A stretch of DNA of 64,000 bases from Symsagittifera roscoffensis. Its lineage: Eukaryota > Xenacoelomorpha > Acoela > Convolutidae. The notes below the pieces were generated by a model. That model saw only the letters and a list, made by a program, of their open reading frames with translations. It was not told the DNA's origin and did no database searches. This document shows, in pieces, positions 10,925 to 20,100 of the stretch. Positions within the stretch are counted from its first letter, which is position 1; every line of letters begins with the position of its first letter. The position numbers and the translations under genes were made by a program. The stretch lies in contig NC_087064.1 of assembly GCF_963678635.1 (NCBI RefSeq), positions 4,626,411 to 4,690,410 of the forward strand, written 5' to 3'.

Positions 10925-12007
10925 TCATTTTTCGTATTCAACTAATATTTCAGAGTATTGTGTTCTGTGAAGTGGATTCCTGTATTTACATGCAAGTTCT
11001 GTTTCTTGATATATTTGAAAACGTGTCAATTTATTTTCTATATTGTCTATGTTTCTAAAATCGGAACTTAGTTTGCGTGATGGATGGACTTGTTCATAAG
11101 GAATTGATTGTATGAAATATTTTTCGTGAAATTTTATCATACGAGCGTGTATTTTTGCTACTTGAAATGTTGTACATGTATCTTCGGGGAACCAAACAAT
11201 TGTTGCTTGTGTTCTTGTTGTAGGGTCGCAATATCCTTGATCATTTTTACAAGGTAGTCGGATTCCTTGATAGATCATTGTATTATCAGATAAATCTCGT
11301 GTGAGTTGTATTTTTTCGAGTTGTATTTTCCAATCGAAAAACATTATTTCTTGGTATCCTTTATTTTTCGTGTCTGCTTTGCAGTTTGATGGGTTATTTA
11401 TACCAATGTGTGGTATCCAATGTTTATCATGTAGGTCATAGGTTAATCGTCCGTGTGCGCCGTTATACGGGTATTTTTCGTCTAGTTTTATATGTCCTTG
11501 GTGTCTTTCAAGTTGTGATTGATGTACAGAGTCTGAAAAAACTTGAAAATTAACTAATTTTCTTTGGGAGTTTTTATTCTGTGTGATGTTTAGTCTAAGT
11601 AATTCATTTTTACAATCGTCGGGATTGAGATGTAAGAGGCGTTCTATATTACTTTGATAGAATGATTCATGGTCAAGTCGGTTTTTGTTGCCGTTTGAGA
11701 CTTGTGAACAATGTACTTTCTTTTCGGAAAATGTCGCTGTGAATTTATAACCTGTAACTGTTGTTGCTCGGGCTTTGGAATAGAGTGTTGCTATTATATC
11801 TGTGGTTTCTATAGCTTGTGGTTCTGTTTCACATTGTGATACTTGATTTATTGCATATTTGTGTAGTGTTTTTTGTTCATTTTCTTCGCAATCGTAATGT
11901 GTTACTAATAAATCTTGTGGTCCTGTGCGAGGGGAAGGGTTTATGTTTTGATTTGAGGTTACTAGAAAAGGGAGTTGGAGAAAAATTAATAATTTTAGAA
12001 TATACAT
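10925..12007 (-). CDS. Envelope-like glycoprotein, N-terminal part (ends at in-frame UGA)
   Basis: A 360-aa ORF starts with a clear signal peptide (MYILKLLIFLQLPFLVTS). It is followed by a Cys-containing ectodomain with regularly spaced cysteines (HYDCEEN, SQCETE, VHCSQVS, RLPCKNDQGYC, FPEDTCTT, ELACKYRN). The Cys layout and position after pol fit the receptor-binding or fusion half of a viral-type surface glycoprotein. By general pattern it reminds me of glycoproteins shared between chuvirus-like RNA viruses and some invertebrate retroelements, but that link needs a profile search. The frame ends at UGA (10927-10925), two codons before the in-frame ATG of the next ORF. Its start overlaps the stop of the preceding ATG-less frame by 13 nt. 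Confidence 0.7.
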   Translation of the reverse strand: MYILKLLIFLQLPFLVTSNQNINPSPRTGPQDLLVTHYDCEENEQKTLHKYAINQVSQCETEPQAIETTDIIATLYSKARATTVTGYKFTATFSEKKVHCSQVSNGNKNRLDHESFYQSNIERLLHLNPDDCKNELLRLNITQNKNSQRKLVNFQVFSDSVHQSQLERHQGHIKLDEKYPYNGAHGRLTYDLHDKHWIPHIGINNPSNCKADTKNKGYQEIMFFDWKIQLEKIQLTRDLSDNTMIYQGIRLPCKNDQGYCDPTTRTQATIVWFPEDTCTTFQVAKIHARMIKFHEKYFIQSIPYEQVHPSRKLSSDFRNIDNIENKLTRFQIYQETELACKYRNPLHRTQYSEILVEYEK

Positions 12008-13131
12008 GTGTATGATAATCCTGAGTATGGATTATAAAATGTAATGTAACCAATTGTGTTTTTGGTGTATCTGTCGTATTTATATATTACTTCAGTAGTT
12101 ATAAACGGTGGTGGTAGTGATTGAGCTGTTATGTTAGGTGGATTTAATGGGTAGGGATGTTGTGTAATATTGTTTAATTTAACTGTGATTTCAAACTTTA
12201 ATTGTAAACTGTTTTGTTGGAGTATTTGAATATTGTGATCACGGATATCGTTGTGAATATCTTGGCGATATTGTAATCTATTAAGTGCCCAGTTATGAAG
12301 GCGGTTACTTTCTTGATGTTGTCCAAATAATGGTGGAGGTGCTGTGAATGTATTCCAATCTAGTCTTAAAGGAATATTTATTGATGATTGTTCTCGATAT
12401 CTGGCGTCGAGATTATTTGGAAAATTTAAGTTAAAGGGTGGTGGTGAAAATTGGCTTATTGATGGTGTTGATGGTAGTGATAATGTTTCTGGTAGTGATG
12501 AGGATGTTGTTGTATCCGTAGAAATATCTATGGGGTCATTGACTAAATTTGGTTCACCTTGTGTAAATGAATGTGTAGTCCAATATGGCAGTCGTGATGT
12601 TAGGTTTGGGGGGTTAAAAGGATTTTCTCGTGCTTGTTCAGATGTTGGTGTTGAACCTAAGTAGTCTGAAGGTAGACTTGAAGTGCTTCGTTGTGAAAAA
12701 AGTGTAGGAGTTTCTGGTGTGATACCAGTGGTGTTTTCTGGAGTGGTTTGTGATGGGGATTGAGGTATATCAAAATGAACTCGGGGAGTTTGAAAATTTC
12801 TATTTCGTCGAGGATGTATAATTTGTCTATTTATTTCTGTTGTGTTTTGGTTTTGACTAAGGTTTCGTATTCTACTTAGTTCTTGTGGTAGTGTTGGGTA
12901 AAGATTGTATGTTGGTTCACTTAGGGATGCTTGTCGTTGAACTGGTTCTAGTGGTTCAGATAAACGAGCGTGCCGTTCTTCAAAAGTGTATGGATTGTCT
13001 TGAAAAGAAATTCGTGTAGATGTTTGAGGATTTTGAGTAGTTGAAGGTGGTGTTGGATTATCTTGGGATGATGTCGGTGAAGACTGATTCTGTGACTGTT
13101 GGGTAGCAATTTTTGATGGATTTTTGAATTT
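11995..13131 (-). CDS. 378-codon open frame without any ATG, Pro/Thr/Ser/Gln-rich
   Basis: Reading the minus strand from 13131 gives 378 sense codons to a TAA at 11997-11995. I find no ATG, GTG or TTG in frame. The first 230 or so residues are low-complexity Pro, Thr, Ser, Gln and Asn. The C-terminal third looks folded (motifs RLDWNTFTAPPPLFG, RLHNWALNRLQYRQDI, YITFYNPYSG). The stop overlaps the ATG of the envelope-like ORF within ATGTATATTCTAA. A stop codon sits directly upstream at 13134-13132, so frameshifting from the 62-aa ORF is excluded. Expression therefore needs a spliced-in start or a non-AUG start; an acceptor-like CTACCCAACAG lies just inside the frame. The product is unrecognised; context suggests a structural or envelope-associated protein. 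Confidence 0.75.
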   Translation of the reverse strand, partial: KFKNPSKIATQQSQNQSSPTSSQDNPTPPSTTQNPQTSTRISFQDNPYTFEERHARLSEPLEPVQRQASLSEPTYNLYPTLPQELSRIRNLSQNQNTTEINRQIIHPRRNRNFQTPRVHFDIPQSPSQTTPENTTGITPETPTLFSQRSTSSLPSDYLGSTPTSEQARENPFNPPNLTSRLPYWTTHSFTQGEPNLVNDPIDISTDTTTSSSLPETLSLPSTPSISQFSPPPFNLNFPNNLDARYREQSSINIPLRLDWNTFTAPPPLFGQHQESNRLHNWALNRLQYRQDIHNDIRDHNIQILQQNSLQLKFEITVKLNNITQHPYPLNPPNITAQSLPPPFITTEVIYKYDRYTKNTIGYITFYNPYSGLSYTCIF

Positions 13132-13136
13132 TTACT

Positions 13137-13325
13137 TTAGTGGGAAGGTTTATGTTTATTATAATATTCTTCCAGAAAAATAATTAGAAAAATTGTTGCT
13201 AGGGCAAATGTGATGATTGCTTTCTTTATACATTTACATATTGTCAAAATGAGGGATGACAAAAATGTTATGAAAATTACAAACAATAAAAAAATATCAG
13301 TTCTACTGAAAATTGTTCGTATCAT
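13137..13325 (-). CDS. 62-aa hydrophobic membrane ORF
   Basis: The ORF starts at the ATG of an ATGA stop-start overlap with the 76-aa ORF. It has two predicted membrane segments (IFLLFVIFITFLSSLILTI and AIITFALATIFLIIFL) separated by a Cys/Lys loop (CKCIKK), ending in a short polar tail. Position between Pol and the envelope region and the overlap suggest an accessory membrane protein of the element. Function unknown. Confidence 0.5.
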   Translation of the reverse strand: MIRTIFSRTDIFLLFVIFITFLSSLILTICKCIKKAIITFALATIFLIIFLEEYYNKHKPSH

Positions 13326-13552
13326 TTAGACAAGTTGTTAAAATCGTACCTGTGGATATATTCAAGGGTTTTGGAAAGTTGGAGGAATAGTTCGAGTAGA
13401 GTGTAGAAAATTAAAAAAATGTTACAAAAAATGATTAGGATTATTAGAAAATATTCAAGTATATCAAAAAGAAATATTATAAAGGCTTCAAGTATTGAAA
13501 AAAAATGTTTAAAATTTATAAGTATTTGAGCAACTGTTTGAGAGAAGAGCAT
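13322..13552 (-). CDS. 76-aa hydrophobic membrane ORF
   Basis: The ORF starts MLFSQTVAQIL directly after an in-frame UAA (TAAATG). Residues about 16-58 are almost continuously hydrophobic (for example FDILEYFLIILIIFCNIFLI), enough for one long or two short membrane spans, with a short polar tail. Its stop overlaps the next ATG as ATGA, implying coupled translation with the 62-aa ORF. Small paired hydrophobic proteins in viruses often act as ion channels or membrane adaptors, but no family is recognised here, so any role is a guess. Confidence 0.5.
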   Translation of the reverse strand: MLFSQTVAQILINFKHFFSILEAFIIFLFDILEYFLIILIIFCNIFLIFYTLLELFLQLSKTLEYIHRYDFNNLSK

Positions 13553-13585
13553 TTAAGAAATGATCTCTTGGTCGAATATTTTTTG

Positions 13586-13705
13586 CTATTTGAGGCGATT
13601 TTCTAGTGTGGTCGAATTATTTATTAGTTTTTTGACAAGTGGGTTGAGTTTTGTAAAAAATTGTTGGGGGCAATTTTCATGGTGACTGGGAGGTCGTCTT
13701 TTTCT
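13586..13705 (-). CDS. Short open frame before the small membrane ORFs (uncertain)
   Basis: A 39-codon frame beginning RKRRPPSHHENC and ending LVKKLINNSTTLENRLK has a heptad-like, coiled-coil-looking C-terminus and no ATG. It ends at a UAG followed by CAA. Ten codons later, in the same frame, comes a UAA immediately followed by the ATG of the 76-aa ORF. It may be a spliced exon, a readthrough product, or chance. The rest of 13706-14152, between Gag-Pol and here, shows nothing I can support. Confidence 0.25.
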   Translation of the reverse strand, partial: RKRRPPSHHENCPQQFFTKLNPLVKKLINNSTTLENRLK

Positions 13706-14152
13706 TTATTTTTGTTTGTCAAATGATCCGGGGTATGGTGAGATTTTTATACTTTAGGCTAATTAAAATCTTCATTTTGTTACTTTAGGCTAAGTTATCA
13801 AATTTGTTTTGGGGGTATTCGTGGTCTGAGTTGGGGAAATATTGTTGATCTTTGGGTTATTAGATAAGGGAGGGGTACGGTATTATGGTGATATTTATTT
13901 TAGTTGTCAAGTTGGAGTGGTTTGCTTATTTTTGACCTGGAGGTTGTAAAGTTATAGTTAGAGATGTGCCTGGAGTTCTAGATTATTCGTCTAATTGATC
14001 TTAGTTTGAGTTAGAGAAAGTGGCGGATTGGATGAATCCTATTGGTTTATTTTGACCTAGAATTATTGCGTACTTGTGAGCATGTTATTTTGAAAAATTG
14101 AAATGAAAAATGTTACGGAGGTTTCAAGATTGTGAAGTATAAAATTTTAAAA

Positions 14153-17100
14153 TTACTTTTTAAATTCTACTTTCTTTAATATTTTAGATTGGGGGATGAA
14201 CATTTTGTAGTTTTTACGTGGTTGATTTCGGAGTCTTGTTGTTTTTCTATGTTCTGATTTGTCTATTTCTTCTTGGGGTATTATTTGTTCTGTCATTTTT
14301 CTATTTTTTCTTGGTTTTGGAGATTCTTTATGGTTTTGTGTATTGTTTTTGGTGGCGGTTGGTTTTGTGTTTTGATTTTCGGTGGGGTTATCATTTTGTT
14401 CTGTGTTTTTCAGATGTGGTTCGTTTTGAATGATTTTTAATCCTGTGAAAGAATATAATTGAGTTAATTCGCGGAGTGCGTATTCTTTTGGGTAATAAGG
14501 TAATAGGTTGTTTCGGTGCTGAACGATTTCTTTTTTGTTTGAGTCGGTAATTTTATATGTGACATCAGTGGGTTTTGCAATTATTTGGTAGGGTCCTTTT
14601 CGGAGGGGTTGTAATTTTTTAGAAATTCCTTTTTGAGTATTAAAATTAGGTATTAAAACAAATGTTCCAATTTTTAAATCGGAAGCTGGTGTAAAACGTG
14701 AATTGATTTGGTCATTTATGTTTTGTCTTTGTAATAACTTTTTCGTTATTTTTTGGTAAATTTCATTGTGTTTCTTATCTCTATTTAAAATCCATTCGGT
14801 GTGTGTACCGGAGGCTAATTTAAGAATTTGTGGGTGATGAAAATGATCTTCATCGTGCGTATGTAATGGGAGGTTATAACAAATTGAGTCTTTATTTGGT
14901 TGACAATAACCTTGTGCGTTTTTATGAGAATTTGCTGTAAACATTATTGGTTTGCGTGGCTTTTGGTTAAAAACCATTTCGTATGGTGACATTCCTAAAG
15001 TTGTCGTAATTTGTGAATTATATGCTAAGGGAAATAATTTTACATCTGCTGACCATTCGGTATATTTTGTATCATTTCCGTTGATGATACATCTAAGATA
15101 TTCTTGTAATGAACGGTTCATACCTTCGACTAAGCCGTTTGTCCAAGGTGCATGAGATGTACGTGGTTTGTGTTTAATGTTGTATAAATGACATAGTGTG
15201 ATAATTTCATTATTTATGAATTCTGTACCGTTGTCTGTAACTAAAATTTCTGGTAGTCCGAATTTTGCTATCCAGTGTTCACAGAGTGTTGTGTAAGCGT
15301 AATAAGCGTTACAATGTGGTACTGGGTTAAGTGCTACATAATGTGTAAATGCGTCAACAATTACCATAATGTAGGAGTTTCCTTCTGATGAGGGTGAAAT
15401 TGGTCCTTTAGTATCAAATGAGATACGATGATTAAAGTACAAACTTTGTCCTTTAAAATCTTGTTTTTGTGCTATTTGTTTTTGATTTGGGTAAGGTTTA
15501 TTTAGTTGACATACTATACAGTCATTGCATAGTACTTTTATCCAAATTGGTGCATTTGGGAAGTAAAAATTTTGTATAAAGTTTGAATATGTTTTTTCTG
15601 ATCCAGAGTGTCCTTTAATATTTTGTGTATGTGAAATATTAAAAGCTATAAGAATCATACTTATAGGAAGACATGGAACTGTAGATTCATTCATGTTATA
15701 CTCTAAAAGGTCTGTGTTTTCGTTAATTGTTGTGTTGTTAAATTTGCGAAAGTATCGGAGGAGTGTTTTGTTTCCTAGAATGGTTGAATCTGCTTTGATA
15801 GGTTTAGTTTTATATTTGTGCCATGATTTCAGTTGTCTAATTATCGGGTCAAGATTTTGATATTGTTTCAGTGTTGAAATTGTAATCGTATCTGTTGGGG
15901 GGAGAAAAATGTTTTCAACTTCGAATTTAGATAAGGGTATTGTATCAAGTGGGTCATGGAGGTCAAAAACTTGATTTATTGTGTATTTTGAATCATTTGT
16001 TTGTGGTCCTGATAAATTTATTTTATCAGTTAAATCTTCTTTTTCAATTAGTGGAAAATGGTCTTTTTTAGGTAGGTGTTGTTTTGTTCGTTTTTGTTGG
16101 GTGTTATTTTTTATCCATTGAGAATATGGGATTGGTTTGAAGGTTGATGTTCCAAGTAAATCAACTTCATAATGATTATTTTGACAATCTAAATAAAGTG
16201 GGAAATGTTGTAAATTATTTATTTGTGATTGTTCAATATCAGTTTTTACTGCATATTTGCATTCCAATCGGGGTGATGTTTCGTTTTCTGCAAGGTAGAA
16301 TTTTATGTTTTTGGGTATTTCAACTGTTGTTTTTCGTGTAAGTAATTCAGGTGGTGTATTTCGACTTAAGGTGTCTGGTAATGCAAGATTTTTTCCTGCA
16401 GTCCAAACTATATGTAAGTTTGGAAATTTCATTAGAATTAGTTGAAATCTGTAAACTCGGTGGTTTGGGTTAGATTTCTGTGTGAAAAGAAAAATGATTG
16501 GTTTGTGGTCTGTAAATAAAACTGTGGGATGTTTTGATCCAAGTATCAGAAATTCATATTCTGTCAGTGTATATATTATGGCTGTACATTCTCTCATTAG
16601 AGTTGAGAGTCGTAGCTCTGCTTGAGTGAATAATCGGGAATTTGCTGATATCAGGTTCATTTTATTTGTACCATTATGTGATTGTAATAGTGCTGCGCCG
16701 ATGCCAAAGTTCGAAGCATCGCACATTGCATAAAATGGTTGATCAGGGTCTGGGATTGTATTTGAAATTTGTTCGGTTAAAAGTTTCTTTATTTCTTCGA
16801 ATCGTGCTTGATGTTCTGTATTCCATTCAAAATTATTTTGTTGTCTAAGGATGTTGTAAAATGGTCGTAGATATAATTGCATTTTATAAACATATTTACT
16901 TAAAAAGTTTAACATTCCAAGGAATTCTTGGATTTTCTTTTTATTTGTTGGTGGTTGAAGTTTTTGAATAGCGTCAATGCGTGATTTCAGTGGAGTTATT
17001 GTTTTTCTTTCTATGTTATGTCCTAAGAATTTAACTCTTGTCAAAAAGAAGTGTGATTTATCGGGGGCGGCCTTCAGATTTTCGTTCTGAAGTATTTGAT

Positions 17101-20100
17101 GATATTTTTCTAAAACTTTGAACATTTCGTCTTTTGTTTGTGATTGCATAAAAACATCGTCTAAATAGGTGATTGCGTTTTTCTTGAGTATTAGTGGTCT
17201 AAAAATTTTGCTCATAAAAGCTGAAAATGCTGCTGGTCCTATGGATATTCCATAGAATAAGCGGTTGAATTCATATTGTTGGTTTCCTATAACAAATTGT
17301 GTTAAACGTCGTGATTGTTCATCTAGTGGCATTTGATTGTATGCACTATTCATATCGGCGGTTGTAAAGTATTTGCCGTTTATTTTTGTTAAAATAACTT
17401 GTATTGGTTCAATGGGCCAATTACATTTTGATTCATCTATAAGTGAATTGAGGTATCTAGCATCGAGAACGATTTTTAATGATTCTCCTTTAGCTAGAAT
17501 GATAACGGGGTTGATGAATGTGTTGCCTTTTGGTTGTTCTTCTTTATTGACTGGTGATATAATATTGTACTGTTCTAAAATATCGAGTAATCTGTTTACT
17601 TTATCATGTAAGTGAATTGGTACTTTACTTGCTCTCTGTTTTTTGAAAACTGCGTCTGGTTTTAATGGGAGATGTAGTGATGAACTGATTTTGCCAACAT
17701 CGAATTTTGATGTTGCATAGACTGATGAATATTTAATTAGTTGTTTGGCTAGCTTTTCGAATTCGTCTTGTGTTATTTGTGAATGTTGGAAATTAAACAT
17801 TGTTAAAAATTTTTGTTGGTCCTCTGTGTAGTTACTGATGTTGAATGTAGGTTTGAAATATGGAGTTTTTGTGAAATAATCCGTATTTCTGTTTTCGTTA
17901 CTTATTATATTATTTATAGATAATTCTTCATTAAGAATTGTAGATTGGCAAATATCTAGTAATTGGAGTATATTATTTACGCGATAGGCTTTTTCATGTA
18001 TTGGTGATATTGTAGCGTTGGTTTCACAATATCCTAAAAGTCCTAAAGGTAATGTTACTTGGTAAGGTGTGTTGTTATAGACATGTAAGGAAATAATATC
18101 TGAATTCGAATTTTTCAAATATTTTATTGATGAGATTGTGATTTTGAAAAATTTATGAATAGGTTTGAATTCAAAATCTGACATATAAAATTTTTGTTTG
18201 TTTTGTTCTTTATCATATTGGTGAACTTGTTTGATTGAAAAATTATATATGTTTCCTGATAGTGGTTTCAGGTGTTTTCTTTGTTGGTTATATATTGGAT
18301 AAAATTTTGAAAAGAATGGTGGTTGTTTGTTTAATCTTTGAAAAAATGTTAGGGATGTTTCTTTTGTTTTTGTATATTTGTCTTTGATTAATATTTTACT
18401 ATTTAGGATGTTAATTGTTGGTATATACTTCGAAATAAATGGTATTCCAATGATATTATATTTAATATCAGTGATATGGAATATTTGTTTAAATGGCTTG
18501 TTTAGAATTTTACTTTGCTCCATTGTTCTGGTAGGGAGGAGAAATAATTGGATTTTTCCGTAGTTTATCAATGTTGATCCTTGTGCTGTTGCTAGTTTGC
18601 TGGAGGTTTCAAGAGGTGTTAGCTTTGGATGTAAAGTTTTTATTTCATTCCATGTGGGGATGTTTATTATGTTTGATTCTGCTCCTGAATCAATTAAAAA
18701 ATCTATTTCAAGGTCTGGTGGTTGAAATTCTTTATTTCTTGGGCTTTCTAAGAGAAATGGTATTGTCCAGATTTTTTCTTTGGGTTGTTCTTTTTGTATA
18801 TTTTGGTAGATGTGGTTTGTATTCAAGCATTTTGTTTTGACATTTTGATTGGGTTGTTCTGTAGTATTTTTTGTATTTGTTTCTTGCGTTGTTGGTGTGG
18901 AATTTATGGGTGTAGTGTAATAATTTTGAAGAAATTCTGATTGATTTTCATATATATGTGATGGAAAGGGTTGTTCATATATGACAGATTCATAGTCATT
19001 TTCGACTTTTATCATATTGATAGCAAGAGTGTTTTCAGTATCACTTTCTGAATCTGATGATGTACAGTTTATTTGATTGAGTTGTAACGTATCAGTTACT
19101 GTGTCATCAATACCTGGGGGGTCTGATGTTGTTTCTGGGTTAGCTTGTACTTGATTGATTTGTCTTTGATGTTTAGGTGTACTGCTTCTATGACGATTAT
19201 TAGAGTTATTATAGTGATTATTATTCCGGTGTGGTGATTGGGAATAATTTCTATAACGATTATTATAACTTGGGTGTCGATTTTGTGAATTATTTCGCGA
19301 TCTGTTTTGGTAATTATTGTTTGGTCTGTTATAGTTCGATCTATTATATGAGTTATTCCTTGATCGATTGTTCGGGTAATTCTGGTTTCGGTTGTTTGAA
19401 TAACTTCTATTTCTATTATAGGAGTAGTTTCTATTCCTATTGTATGATGAATTTCGTGATTGGTTGTTTGGATAGTAGTTATTTCTTGATTGGGAATTAG
19501 ATCTAGAAACAAATCGTTGTGTATTTGAATTTGATCTGGAGTAGTTATTTCTACTATTTGGTCTATTGTAGTGATTTTGTGATGAGTTTTGTGTATTTCT
19601 TCGTTCTGGTGATCTTCCTCTATAACTTGAGTTATATGGGGATTGATTTCTTGTATAACTTGTATTGTTCGGAAGTGGTTTTCCTGAACTGTTGTTGCTG
19701 TATACATTTTTGTTTGGTAGATTTTGATCTTTTTTCATGTATTGATAGAATGATTTATTTGGTTCTTTGTATTTTTGAGGTTTATTTTGACTATCTTGCT
19801 GTTTTTGTCTACATTCGGAAATACTATGTCCGTATCGGCGGCAATAATTACACCATTTTTTGAAAGATGGTTTGCCTTTAAAGTTCGGGTTCTTTTCGTA
19901 AATATTGAGTATTTCAGTGATTTTTTCAACGAGGTCTGTTTCTGATTCCTGTATATTATTAATATTAGTGGGAGTCGTTTCAATTTTGTTAACGTATTGT
20001 AATTTCAGATTTTCCGTTTCTTCTAGTTTCATCGTGATTTCTGCTTGTTCTAATTTGTCTACTAGTTTTCGAAAATCTAAATCGGGTTCTCGAATTGAAG

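Noticed and set aside
10925-10927. UGA in the envelope frame as selenocysteine
   Set aside because: No selenoprotein context is apparent and a surface glycoprotein is an unlikely selenoprotein; readthrough, reinitiation or mutation are simpler.
19096-19707. 203-codon minus-strand ORF within Gag
   Set aside because: It is an alternative frame of the Asn/Arg/Ser-rich repeat tract of Gag-Pol and reads as Ile/Thr repeats.
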